64,000 nucleotides of DNA from Icerya purchasi (taxonomy: Eukaryota > Arthropoda > Insecta > Hemiptera > Monophlebidae). Positions 36,701-47,884 of the stretch are shown here, piece by piece (the first letter of the stretch is position 1; every line of letters starts with the position of its first letter). Under the pieces are notes generated by a model. It searched no databases. It saw nothing but the letters and a program-made list of their open reading frames with translations, and was not told the DNA's origin. The stretch is from assembly GCA_039619475.1 (NCBI GenBank), contig CM077115.1, forward strand, positions 224,053,291 through 224,117,290, written 5' to 3'. Made by a program: the position numbers and the translations under genes.

Positions 36701-37095
36701 TTCGTTGTAGATGACTTTGAATGATATCGATAGTTTGAACGAAAACGGGGAATCTGCCGCGGCCAATTAAAAACGCGGGAAATCACTGAAATCGACTTCG
36801 AGCAATTTTGACCGGGGCATCATGTTGGAAAAGTGCGTCTTTTATGACCCCGTGTTTTTTAAAATACGAAGCGTTGTTAGGCGGGGGATTGACGGATTGA
36901 TACTATGGTCACTCTACTAAATATCTTACACTTATTTCGGGTGATGAGGGTATTTCTACTATTTAAAACTGCGGGAGGAGAGATCGGGAGAAAGATAGAA
37001 AGAGAGAGAGAGCGAAGAGGGGAAAAGCAAAAGCCGTGAAAAAGATTAGAAACACGAGATTCCATTTCGCAAAGTTCCGTGTTTACATAACATAT
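33800..37095. other. anonymous sequence
   Basis: No gene recognised. At 35905-35965 a G/C-containing segment ending gacaagctcatctag is followed by an A-run, which could be a LINE or SINE 3' end on the plus strand, but it has no sister copy in the window. The 110-aa and 94-aa ORFs at 33.86-34.19 and 35.16-35.45 kb have no recognisable domain. Confidence 0.4.
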
Positions 37096-38480
37096 ATTAT
37101 TCGCGGGGCAGCGGAGGGGAGTGAAATATGGGGGGAAGGATTTTTCTCGCGCGCCTAATGTCGACGCCGCATCGTATGCGTGGCCGGCGGCGGGGCGCAG
37201 CGTGCGTGTGTGAAAAATACTCGCCGAAGGCAAATGTTTAATCTGTTTTTCGGGAATTTCCCGGTCGTCTTTTCGCTTTTTATTTATTTATTTTTTTATT
37301 TCAGCGCACAAAGGTGAAAACTGTCGCGAAAACTTGTATAGCGCGCAGCAACGGCAGCCGGCCGATTATAAAGCGGTCTCGGGGCGACAGAGGGGGATAA
37401 TGTATTTTCCGCCGTGCCGGAGGTAGCGGAATCGGATGAAAAATTGATGGTTTTCTGATTCATAATTTTAAAACTTGCCTAATGATTAATGTAGCAGTCG
37501 CGCTTGTCGTTAGCCGCACCGTGCCGCACCAGCACGCGCCTACTAGCCCGCAGCCGTCCGCCTTCCGGTTCTCATGTAGGCGCGCTTCCCGCCACTCCAC
37601 ATCATATGTTGCGTGCTCGCCGCTATCGCACAGTCCCCGACGCCAGTCGTGCCCGGAAAAATCTGTACACCACCAGCAGTAGCCAGCGACGGCGGCGGCG
37701 GCAGCGGCTGCTAAAATTCTCCAGTTTCCATCTCGCGCTTCTGGAACAGTTGTTTGGCGCGCGCCACAGCCGCTCGCGCGATCCCGGAGCAGCCCGCGCG
37801 TCGGCCTTTTCAGTTTTGCCAACTTTTTTCTCGACTCTCCGTCTATTCCGAATGGCTTTTCATAGTCGAAAGAGACGACACGGTTTTTCTACTACGCTCG
37901 GCTGTCTGCTGTTCGTACGTGTCCCGCAATTTCGTCGGCCGTTCCTATGCCCTGGAGGTGGAAAATAGTCAGCGGCGGCGGTTTTGCTTTCAGTAAAGAC
38001 AATGAGCGTTCATTAGTCATCGTCATTATGGGCTCGGTCTCTTGCCGATGATAGCGAGAAGAGACTGTGGTGCACGTCTCAACCGCGTTCTTCTTCTTCC
38101 GCTTCTCGGACGACCGGATCGACAAAAGTGAAAACAGCGCTAATGTTCGGATAATCGTTTTTCTTTCATCATAACCGATCTGCCACACGGCCGCGATTAT
38201 CAAGACGACATTTTTCATTAGTACAAACAGACGCATACATGCCGGCCGCAAAACCTTCTTCCGCCGGCCGCTTAATGGACCCCGGCGTTCGGGAAATGCC
38301 GCATCCTGCCAGTTGGAATGAACTGCGGCAACTGGCAGCTTCTTTTTTCCGTCCCGGGCCGGCTCTTCATTATTCATTTCGGTGCGAGCTCAATTCGAAA
38401 CAATCGCCACGAGTCGTGATTCGGCGATGATCGCCTTTTCTTCAAACGTCGCCGCTACCCCGTTTCTTTAGTCTTTGCGT
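37095..38480. promoter_or_regulatory. CpG-rich block 2, possible host promoter or first exon
   Basis: Strong local rise in GC and CG dinucleotides, including cggcggcggcggcagcggct at about 37688-37708. ORFs of 120-161 codons occur on both strands with Arg/Ser/Pro/Ala-rich composition and no domain, as expected by chance in GC-rich DNA. A regulatory or 5' UTR role is inference from the contrast with the flanks. Confidence 0.35.
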
Positions 38481-40605
38481 TAATTGCGCACTTCGCTGAA
38501 ATGAGCCTAATCCCCTCCATAAACCCCACCCCACTCCTGAATTGTCTCCAATCGACTGAGACTTGCCGAAATGCCTTCGCGTCAAATCGGACAGTCGAGA
38601 AGTCTCTCTTCAACGAATTACTGCAGAGCCTCTTGTATAATGGTAGTGCGTGCGCCACGTATGATTTCGAACTAAACACGCGACCACAAAATTCTCCAGT
38701 TTTTCTTGTTAGGTTCAGCTACTGTTTCCTTTCTTGTTTTTCAGAAAAAAATACAGGTTTTCTTAGCGTTTTTTGTTCGTTACCGAAATATTTAACATTA
38801 ACCTTCTTTTTCTTTTTTTTTTTTTGATAGTTCTTTTATTAGACAGGGAGAATCTGGGAATTGTTTTTTGAACGTTCAACGATGAATTTCGATGCCCAGC
38901 ACCCTCCGAACTCGCATATGTGAAAAGTGGTTTGCTATGTTTTGAGTAGGCTGTCAGGCTAACATTATTAATTTGCGTTCAGCGTCGTACGAAACAGAAC
39001 GGTTTCTTGATTTTCCAGATTTTCCAGAATCAGTGACAAGACATTGACATTTTAAACTTGTCCTTTTATTCAAATGTGATTTTCAGAACGGCCTAATTAA
39101 AGCCGGGGCTATTCGTAAATTGCCTAGTTTTGCGATAGCTGCTTGCTCCTCGTTAGGTGTGCAAATCGATAAGTTCTTTTTTGAAAGAGAAGGAAAAGTT
39201 TGAAGCCTTTGACTTCGGGACGATTTTGAAGTTCCCAGATGGCTTTAAGGGGTGATCTGAGTAATTTGCATTCAGCCGTCATCGTGTAATAAACAAAGGC
39301 TTAAAGTGTGCACTGTGGCATCTTGCTACTGGTGACTTCATGACACCATTATACGGTTTTCAGTCTCATAAATAATGCCGTTTGTGAAACGCATCGTCCT
39401 GCCACGTTCGTTCCTCGTGCTTTGATTTATAATCACCCTGACCGGCGCGGAAACGGTAAAAACGGGTCATTCTCTACATTTAAGAAGAAAGTGATTATTC
39501 AGCTCTTTTCGCCTTTCGATATAATTTCCGACTTTAACTTCCGACTGGGTCAGGTAGCGTTACACGGCTTTCTGCTTGCATCGGAGGAATTGAAATCGTA
39601 GAAGAAAAGGAATTGTTTGCCGACCGCTTTTTTCGAGTATTTTAAATAAGGAACTTAAGGAGAAAGTAACCGAAGCGATAATTGCTGGGCGACGAAGGTT
39701 TTATTTGATTTATTTTACAATCATCCGGAATGTTCCTCCGAATTCCTGAATACACCGGTATATGAGAAGGAGTTTTAACAGCAGAAATGCATGCTTGACT
39801 TTAGCTGTTTGTAATTTTTAAGCGAAAAATTGTAACTTAAAAACGGAAAAGCAGGGAAACTACGAATTGAAACTTTACTTCCAAGAACGGAATATGAATT
39901 AGAATACTGTGCGGAGGAGGCGTGAGGGGAAAAATCGGTCGTGTGAATAGAGCTCGCTAAGTGGCAAACAATTCCGTTGGTAGGTTTCATTTTTCTTTTT
40001 ACATCGCGATAGATTGACGAAAGATGCATAAAAGCGGAGTCAACCTCCTCACTCTTTTTTGACTAGATAAGTCGTCGGGTAAGTGGTGTAAATTTACCGA
40101 ATTCTATTAAATCCTAGTCGGATTTAGTAAATTTACGTTTTTTTTTGTTTCCTTTTTTTCTCTCTCATTACACGTAATACTTCAACGAGTTGACGTTTGC
40201 GTGGATGACTTTGAGGCTGATAAATTTTTCTGGTCTAATTATTGTCCAGATGGATTATATGCACTTGACATCCGGCTGAAAGCTTTTCCTCATTCCGATA
40301 CAGCATTGATTTTGTCGAGTTTTCCCATCTATATAATGGAGAGAAACACTCTGAATGTTTAAGTGCGCTTATTCGTTTTTGCTATATTTTGTATGAATGT
40401 TCACGTTGCGAATGAATCGGGAAAGTGATATTCGAAACTTATTTGAGCAATAATATAGTACATCTTCCTACTTTAAGAACTTTGATTCGGTCAGGTATTG
40501 ATAATATAAATGAATAAATAGCTGGCATGATTGACTACTGATCACCTCTATTGTCTGAGACACGCATGTACTCGATTCTAAAATGCTACGATTGATCAAA
40601 TAGAC
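38481..40605. other. anonymous sequence
   Basis: No gene or repeat family recognised. The ORF at 38501-38827 runs into a T-run and has no motif. Confidence 0.4.
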
Positions 40606-40611
40606 GCTAAA

Positions 40612-41520
40612 CAACGGCGCCAGTGAAATTGACGGGCGAAATTTCTGCAATTTTTCCAATCAAATCCAGAGTGCGCAAAGAAGATGCACTGTTCAACCTA
40701 GTCTCGAATAAAATCATCTCAGGGAGTGAGAAAAATCTATAAAGGACGCCGGAAGCCCAATGCAATTTGCACGACTCAGACCGAGTAGAAATTTTATGTC
40801 TAGCTTTCGCAGACGATGTCATACTCGTAGACACTGAAATAGCGATCAAACAGGTAGAAGACCTTAAGAAAATTTGCTTCAAAAGGCGGAATAAAAATTA
40901 GAATACAAAATATGAACAAACGAATAGAGTATGGCATATTATCCAGGCAAAATACTCGAATATACACATAGGAAGAGGAAACATCGCACGGAAAAATCGC
41001 ACGGAAAAATCGGTTAATAAATATAAAGATGGCATACCGCGTGTGATTTACAACAAAAAAATGCGTGTCTATATATACAACAATTGGTGCAATGCAGTAA
41101 TTAAATCGTGAGTAATATATGTAACCGAAACACAAAAAAAAACGACATGGAAAATAATCGGAAAGATTATAAAATCGTGAAAAAAACTTTTTGACCCGAA
41201 ATTAACGGAAGAGCGATGCCGACTCCGTTTCACGAAAACTGCGGAGAAAGTATTCAACAGATGTTAGAAACGGAAGATTGAAGTTTTATGAACCCATCAG
41301 TATGTTCTCACCGTCAAAACGTACTATTGACGTTCTTACATACATACAAAAAGTTTACAACACCAAGATAAGTTAGGATTGATTTACAAAAGGCGCAAAT
41401 GAACCTAATAGGCATCGAAAATAAATACAAAAACGAAACGCGGCGGGGCGAGCGAACAATCCAATAGAGGCAAAACGATAGACCGTGTGGGAAATGAGGG
41501 AAACATGGAAAATCAGGAAA
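40612..41520 (+). mobile_element. RTE-like LINE fragment with FADD reverse transcriptase motif
   Basis: The plus strand reads SRVRKEDALFNLVSNKIIS (compare motif B of RTE-type RTs, VRQGDALSPLLFNL, here lacking SPLL). About 35 residues on, after a stop, comes EILCLAFADDVILVDTEI, which is motif C with FADD. Downstream, frames with stops contain ERCRLRFTKTAEKVFNR and a basic tail, the usual end of this ORF class. Several stops and frameshifts make it a dead copy. No poly(A) or simple-repeat tail was identified, so the 3' end (about 41520) is approximate. Confidence 0.75.
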
Positions 41521-41810
41521 AACACTCAGAAACGAGTCGGATTGCTTTGCCTAATTATTGAAAGTTTCTCTGCACACATTTAATGAATTATATATGTATA
41601 AATATGTATATGTAATTTCACGACTGGCTCGAGAATTTTTAGTTTCCACTGTGGCATCACATTCGTGATTTACAATAAACGGAACGTCAATGAAACGTAT
41701 AAAAAAGAAGTATTTGTGCAAGCCGAAACAGTTTATTTTAATAGTAGTTTACTAGTGTATAAATGAAAAGTAATAACTATATCTGTTTATTTCACACTCT
41801 GTTTTCTATG

Positions 41811-43990
41811 TTTTTTTTTGTTTTTTTTTTTTTTTTGGGACGCTTTTAATTGCCAGGATTATTGCGCCCATCGGATAGGTTTTAGATTAGGGAGTAAAGG
41901 TGGGTTTTTTTGAGAAAGGTGATCAATGAATTTAGTTGTTCTGGGTCATCAGATATTGACTGAGGGGTTATTTTATGTTGTAATCGTTGGGTAGAGAAGG
42001 AAGGACAGGAGAAAAGAAGGTGATTTATTGTCATGATATCTGAGGAGCAGTAGGTACAAGTGGGATTTTGTCGAATTCCTTGATATAGGTGACCGTGGAT
42101 AATTTTGGTGTGACCAATACGAATTCTAGTAATAATAATTTCGTCGGTCCTATTGAGGCTTGATAAATGTTTCCAAGGGACAATTGATTTTTTGAAAGTA
42201 TGAAGTTTGTTGGTGTGTTGTTGGGACCATTCTAATTGCCATTTGTTTTGAGTTTGTACACATATATATGACTGGAGGTCTTGTGGTATAAAGGGAAGGA
42301 GAGGAGAAGAACGGTGTGCGGTTTTTGCAAGATGATCAACATTTTCGTTACCGGAGATGCCAATGTGACTCGGGATATGCATGAAGCTGATGTTTATTTG
42401 TGATTGGAATAAGATGTTGTATAAGTTGAATATTTTCTGAATAAGAGGATTGTTTTTAGAAGTGTTTTGGAAAGAAACTAAGGAACTTAAGGAATCGGTC
42501 ACAATTAAAAATTTGCCAAACTGATAAGTTTCGCTGATATGGAATATACAATGGTAGATGGCCATTAATTCCGCTGTGTTGTTTGAAGAGAACGAGGGAA
42601 GAGAGAAGTGAAATGATGATTGCTCTATGGAAAAGGCGTATCCTACGTGGTGTGTTTTTATTTTTGAGCCGTCTGTGAAGCAGTGTATATGGTCACTGTA
42701 TCCCGATAATTGATCAGTGAAGTGATTTTTAATTATGAAGGGTGTGTAGTCTGATTTTGGGTAGGCTGTAAGAGAGATATTTATTGGAGGAGTGGATATA
42801 AGCCATGGTTGATATTGTTGATTTATTTGTTGTCGAAGTAGTGGGAAAATATGGTTACTTTTGATTATTTCAGTGAATGAAGTGATTGGTTCGTGGACTG
42901 AGATTGATGGGATTGAGAAAAAATCTATAACTCTTTTAGATATTGGATGAGATGTGTTTGACATTGTTTTTGGCTAGATACTTGTTTGTTAATAATTTTC
43001 TACGATAAGATGGAGGGAGTTCTGCAGCTTCGCAGTAAATGCTAAGATTAGGCGAAGATGGAAGAGCTCCTATGCATAGTCGAATCGCTGCGTTATTAAC
43101 AATGTCTAGGCTGGAGAGAGCTGATTGTTTTGCCGAACAGTATATGGGTGCTCCGTATTCGATTTTTGATCGAATTAGGGCTCGATAAGATAGTAGCAAG
43201 AGGGATCGAGATGGGTTTTGTCGAGGGTTTCTGATTATTTTTAATAAGTTCAAAGATCGAAGGATTTCGGCTTTCGTTTCTTTAATATGTGGAATCCAGG
43301 TAAGTTTTTGATCAAACGTTAGGCCTAAAAACTTTGTTGAGATTTTATACTGAAGAGGTTTGTTATAGAAAGTGAGAGTTGGTTCTGTTAGGGATTTTCT
43401 TTTGTGGCTGAAATTAACTATATGTGTTTTACTGCTAGAAAAGGAAAGGCCATTTTCTTCAGCCCAGATTTGAAGTTTGTTTAACGCTGGTTAAAGAAGT
43501 TGATATGCTATTTTCGGGCTATTGCAACGTAAGGCTATGTTAATATTATTTGCGAACAGTTGTAAAAATATCGGGTAGGAGATTATTTCGGTTATATCGT
43601 CGATCAGAATTATGAAAAGGATTGTGCTGAGAACAGAACCTTGGGGTACTCCATTTTCTATCCTAAAAATTTTGGAGGATTCGTTATTTAGTCTCACTTG
43701 GAAAGTTCGGTCTTTTAGGAAATTCTGTACGAAATATGCAAGATGACCTTTTATACCAAGTGAATGAAGTCTACGTAGGATTTTGGATCTTCATGCTTTA
43801 TCATAAGCTTTTTCGAGGTCAAAGAATACGGAGTATGGATTTTCCTTGTTTTTGAAGGCAGATATTATTTCTTGTTGGAGGTCTAATAATTGATCTAACG
43901 TAGAACGATTTTTTCGAAAACCGCTTTGGAGACTGCTTAAGAAATTATTCGATTTGAGATACCAAATTAGTCGTTTTCTTTTATGTTTAT
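41811..43990 (-). mobile_element. 5'-truncated Jockey-type LINE, 2.2 kb
   Basis: Minus-strand LINE with its tail at the T-rich run 41811-41836 (one G interruption), a 3' UTR of only about 45 bp, and ORF2 sequence from RT finger/palm to the terminal zinc motif. The 5' truncation lies in RT near 43990, just before RLIWYLKSNNFLSSLQSGFR. It is the second best preserved LINE in the window. The 3' UTR (gggacgcttttaattgccagg) differs from the other families. Confidence 0.88.
41882..43990 (-). pseudogene. LINE ORF2 pseudogene: RT, RNase H, zinc motif
   Basis: Domains in order: RT fingers (QSGFRKNRSTLDQL), motif A (FDLEKAYDKA followed by a stop where Trp is usual, near 43793), motif B (ENGVPQGSVLSTILF), motif C reading LFANN instead of YADD, thumb (SKIEYGAPIYCSA), and RNase H from about 42710 (FTDGSK, NNTAELMAI, IVTDSLSSL, HIPSHIGISGNENVDHL; all acidic residues present). 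It ends with RIRIGHTKIIHGHL and a CTYCSS...CPSF zinc motif. Lesions seen: the Trp-to-stop change, a stop near 43490, a one-base frameshift in an A-run at about 42965-42970, and the changed active site. The last 360 codons (42964-41882) are uninterrupted. Confidence 0.87.
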
Positions 43991-43994
43991 CGTA

Positions 43995-45180
43995 CAGTAA
44001 TTAATTTTAAACATCCATTTCAAACAATTATTTAATTTAAGACAAAGCTTCATGATCACTGGAGTGGGAACCAATTCGACCAGCAAAATCTTACCCGGGA
44101 ACCCATTTCCAGCTCTATACCTTCAACTTCATGATACCGAAATCATTATTGATGATCTTTTAACGATGTTGTTTAGCTACCTCATTAAGCACACTTTATC
44201 GTTTTCCCATTGATCTCAATGCATTCTACAAGTATGTTAGGTAGCTTAAAAGACATTTCAAGTACTTGGATAGATAGCGTGATTAAACATTTTTATTGTT
44301 GACAGTTAACAGCTATATGTTATTTATTAATCCTTCTCAAACGCTTTACCTCATGTACCGAATGTACCATCGTTTTTCATATTGATAACTCTATCGAATT
44401 CTTTCAGTTGTTAAAACTAATTTTCACGTTTTTCTAAGAAATAATATAAACCTTGTTACGTGTAAAAAAAAAGGATTACTAATGGTTATGTTCGACCAGC
44501 TTTAGTATTGGCGGGATCTGCATGAGGTTTTCAGTGGACTCGCGAAAGAAATAAATAAAAATAATAAGTAAAATAAAAATGACGCATGATCGGAAAGAAA
44601 AGGTCGGTGAGAGGTATAGTTTGGGGAAGCATTTCTGAAGATATGCGCTTATGCCAGATGTAGGTGCGTACATAGATAAAAAAGGTTAGTTTCAGACATG
44701 GGAATCGTTTAAAAAATAGATGACATCATAGCAGAATGGTACAGCCTAGGGAATAAGAGTTGAGGTATTTTTCTCCAGGGATGTAATTGATCAGGTTCAG
44801 CCTAAGCAGTGAGGGTTCGGTACCCTCCAGGGCTGGTTTTAGATTAGTGATTAAGTTTTAAGTCAGTTATTGAAAATTTGGTCAGATTATCAAAATTGAA
44901 GGGCAAGAGAAGTTTCAGATTGGGGTAAATTTAGGACCCTTGGAAGAAAATCATGGTCAGATTTTAAGCTTCCTCGCTGAAAATAAGGTTAATTTCTGCA
45001 CTCTGAACACATTTTTGGGGGCGACAATAGCGCCTCTACAACCTCTGGCAACAAACATTGGAATCATGCGCCAAAACACGCTAAAAATTAGCTACTAACC
45101 TGTGCTTGTCGCGATCTAATAAAATGTTTCTCTCAACCAATGTACTTTTTGCACATATATTATCATTTTAAAAATAGAAA
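43995..45180. other. anonymous sequence
   Basis: No gene recognised. This is the stretch between two minus-strand LINE insertions. Confidence 0.4.
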
Positions 45181-45182
45181 TC

Positions 45183-45310
45183 TTTTTTTTTTTTGTTCTT
45201 TTATAAACCCCTTGGGCTCGTCAACCAAGGACCCTCACCTAGAAAAAAATAAAAAGGAAAGAAGTCGGTTGAATTTTAATCCGATCAGAAATATAAAATC
45301 AGTAAGTTTT
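45183..45310 (-). mobile_element. LINE 3' terminus, family A
   Basis: A T-run (45183-45194) is followed by cttgggctcgtcaaccaagg, then accctcacctagaa, the family A terminus. Upstream on the minus strand nothing clearly coding remains, although ccgatcagaaatataaaatc is reminiscent of the ISDR-x-x-I C-terminus. Confidence 0.62.
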
Positions 45311-45564
45311 TGCCTCTTTATCTTACTCACATGGAATACTTTGTTAAAGATCACTTATAAATTGGCCAGTAAACTCCTATAATTGCATATTTAAGGGAAC
45401 ATCTTCTCTACCTACATGCCCATTTTATTCTGCGGCTTCTGACTTCTTCATCGTGCATTTTAGAAAAAGATTAATTTTTAGTGACAATAGTTTCATGTAG
45501 TACATTTAAATATAAGGAGTATAAGATGTAATTGGGACGAATTTTATGCATATATTTCCAGGAC

Positions 45565-45745
45565 CCCCTTCGATGAAATTATTATCACAGAGACAAATGT
45601 GGGAGAAAACGAATTAAATATATACAATATTCTGGTAGTTTAACGGAGGAACTATCAGCTTCGACAACAGAAGATTTAAATCGGACTTTCATGAGAAATA
45701 TGATATAGTAGGGCTCACGAAACCCTGTCAGTTGATATTAAGATA
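45565..45745 (+). mobile_element. LINE endonuclease N-terminal fragment
   Basis: The plus strand reads PFDEIIITETNVGENELNIY, matching the APE-type endonuclease block FD-I-x-x-TETW-L...L-x-x-Y of LINEs. The catalytic Glu is the second E in ITET. The frame then decays. I infer it is the 5' part of the endonuclease that resumes at about 47050 after the TA array and Helitron. Confidence 0.55.
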
Positions 45746-45776
45746 AAGTGCAACAGAAAAACGCGATTACTGGCCG

Positions 45777-45787
45777 TATATATATAT

Positions 45788-45860
<73 letters not shown>
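45777..45860. repeat. TA array, left of the Helitron
   Basis: Interrupted TA dinucleotide array containing two ataaata interruptions. It continues as 47011-47029 on the other side of the Helitron, so the Helitron landed inside it. Confidence 0.9.
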
Positions 45861-45861
<1 letters not shown>

Positions 45862-46485
45862 CCCGTGTCTTTATGTTTGTGCAGGATAAACTCGGAATTT
45901 ACTTAACCGATTTTTATAAAATTTTGAAAGTACATGCAATTTGGTCCAACTTAACAGATAGGATACTTTTTGTTTTAATTATTTACATAAATATTTGTTA
46001 TATTAAATAATTTAATCAATCAATTTAAAGAAAACAAATTTAATTGTTGGCTGTTACTTTTTGTTTTAATTATTTACATAAATATTTGTTATATTAAATA
46101 AAACAAATTTTGACAATTTTATTATTTTTTGAGCACCAACTACTTTTCGTGGCGACTTATGTGTATGGTGCGATGTTAATCGAAATGCAACCATGTTTAT
46201 CGCTGGCGTATGGCGTTATTATCGATGAATGATAAAATAAACGTTTTTTCTCTGTCGTTTACAAAAAAGTTCGTGTTATTGCGGAGTTGTTATTTATGAA
46301 AAAAAAAATATATTGTGCGGCATTTGATTTATTTATATTTCAGTGTATTTAATAAACGTCCTGCCTCGATAAAAAAAAAAAAAAAAAAAAAATTATTTTA
46401 ATATTCCCACAACATTAGTGTGGCAGTGATACAACTCTCTGACATTGTTGGGCATCTAAGTTGCTTTATATTTCAGTATAAGATA

Positions 46486-46659
46486 ATGCCGCGGAGGCAA
46501 TCGAACCTCAACAATGTGCATAGCAGAAATACACGGCGTATGCGTGTTATGAGAACTACTGAATCGGAAGAAGAAATTGCAAGAATAAACGCATGTTGCC
46601 TGCTCACGTGTGGGAGCACCATCAAGTCTATTCGTGTTAGCAAAAGACAGGTTGACTAA
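46486..46659 (+). CDS. Helitron protein N-terminal stub
   Basis: 57-residue ORF starting at ATG 46486 with MPRRQSNLNNVHSRNTRRMR, followed by RTTESEEEIARINACC. The basic MPR-x-x-x-SNL...R-x-x-RR-x-R start and the T-x-S-E-E-x-A-R-x-x-x step are typical, from family knowledge, of the N-terminus of animal Helitron Rep-helicase proteins. The frame stops at 46659 with nothing of the zinc-finger or Rep region following. It is likely a leftover of internal deletion. Expression is unknown. Confidence 0.6.
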   Translation: MPRRQSNLNNVHSRNTRRMRVMRTTESEEEIARINACCLLTCGSTIKSIRVSKRQVD

Positions 46660-46979
46660 GAACATTGTGCACAAATTAATGCTTAGATAATTTTCAATTT
46701 TATAAAATAATATAACTAATAGTTCGAAACCAATGTTATCTGCCTCATTTATAACATTTAATTTTTATGTAACTAACTTATTTAGTATATTATGTAAATA
46801 AGTCATTGATTACAGATTAAAGTTAAAGATTAGATAAATAAAGTGTAAATTCAATAAGTGTATATTAGTTGGATAAATGATTCAAAATCGGCTAATTAAT
46901 TTCAGGTTTATTAGTAAAAATTAATTTGGTTGCATCAAAATAATAAGTAAAAAATTAATTTAATCTATTGTAACTACTA

Positions 46980-46999
46980 AGCCACAGCAACTCGTGGCT
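46980..46999 (+). other. Helitron 3' terminal hairpin
   Basis: 6-bp perfect stem with an 8-base loop, ending 11 bases before the last base of CTAG. It corresponds to the rolling-circle termination hairpin of Helitrons. Confidence 0.7.
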
Positions 47000-47034
47000 G
47001 GGTCAGCTAGTATATATATATATATATAAATCAC

Positions 47035-47733
47035 CAAATTGTAATGTAAAGAAGTTCTTATAAGAACTTCAACAAAATATAAGCAAAATAGGTAAAAAGT
47101 AGGAATATATTATTTCCAGGGATTTTAATATACATTTGCTACAAGGTAATGTTTAGGCGGGGTATTTCTTAGATATTATGTTGGGGTGGTGGTAGCATAA
47201 AACTGATTGTGTAACAAGGGAAGAATTTCGGAACGGCAGGCAGTCATGTATAGATAATATATTTATAATGAATTTAACTGACGAATTGTCTGTTGTTTAT
47301 TCCGCATTAACGGAGACTCATATCATACTGCAGAAGGCAAAAAAAAGTATAAAATAGACGAAAGGCGGTTCAACCAGTTTTTTAAAAATTACGTCTGGCG
47401 AGGGGTATTGAATTCAGTTGAAGAAATATGTTCGCAAATGCAATCGAACTATAATAAATTTTATAAAGAGAATAGGAAGCAGATGACTTCTACAAATGGA
47501 CATAACTTGTACTTTAAGAAATGACTGGATGAATATAAAAATATTAAATCTGATGAAAATAAGGGATATTTATTATAGCAACATAACAAACGTTAGATAT
47601 AAAAACCTTTACAAATGATACAGAAACCTGATTAAAGTTGAAATTAGCAAAGGCAAATTAGAGTACTACAAGAAACAAGTACAACAAGCAAATAATAATA
47701 CCAAGGAAGTGTGGCAAATAATAGAATAGTATA
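47035..47733 (+). mobile_element. LINE endonuclease C-terminal part and linker
   Basis: The plus strand reads RDFNIHLLQGN (the endonuclease GDFN motif with G to R), then YFLDIMLGWW, then REEFRNGRQSCIDNIFI, matching the second half of LINE APE endonucleases. The SDH motif is not recognisable. A linker follows with KGKLEYYKKQVQQANNNTKE and VWQIIE, typical of the segment before RT (Y-x-x-x-x ... W-x-x-I). Stops interrupt it. It ends abruptly at about 47733, where a different LINE module begins. Confidence 0.68.
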
Positions 47734-47881
47734 CAATATCGGTATTGCTAGAAACGAATTAGTCGATTTATCAGCTCGAACTGCAGCACAAAATGATTTT
47801 CTTATCGAAAAGTTTTCAGTTCTTACTCCCCCCCTATGTCTCCTTATTGTCCATTATATTTTTATAACTGCCATTTCATAA
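47734..47881 (+). pseudogene. LINE RNase H C-terminal scrap
   Basis: Open frame NIGIARNELVDLSARTAAQN, then DFLIEKFSVLTPPL. It matches H-x-GI-x-GNE-x-VD-x-x-A-x-x-A, the last RNase H block with its final Asp. It directly abuts the endonuclease/linker module with no RT between them, so it is either an internal deletion of about 2 kb or a junction of two elements. Confidence 0.62.
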
Positions 47882-47884
47882 GTG

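Larger units (their letters stand above)
45861..47010 (+). mobile_element. non-autonomous Helitron, both ends visible (1150 bp)
   Basis: It starts TCCCGTGTC after an A and ends in CTAG before a T, as Helitrons do (5' TC, 3' CTRR, insertion between A and T, no target duplication). Eleven bases before the end lies a hairpin: agccac (46980-46985), an 8-base loop, then gtggct (46994-46999). The subterminal 5' sequence ending in accgatttttataaaatttt resembles the 5' regions of animal Helitrons. Inside are a 46-bp perfect direct repeat with a 91-bp period (45964-46009 and 46055-46100), A-runs, and the start of a Helitron protein. The Rep catalytic and helicase regions are absent, so it needed a helper. 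Confidence 0.75.

Noticed and set aside
36877..37233. 118-codon minus ORF at the edge of CpG-rich block 2
   Set aside because: The sequence is low-complexity Ser/Pro/Arg-rich, with no start context or motif.
37892..38377. 161-codon minus ORF and 154-codon plus ORF in CpG-rich block 2
   Set aside because: Same reason as the block 1 ORF: competing frames on both strands and no recognisable motif.
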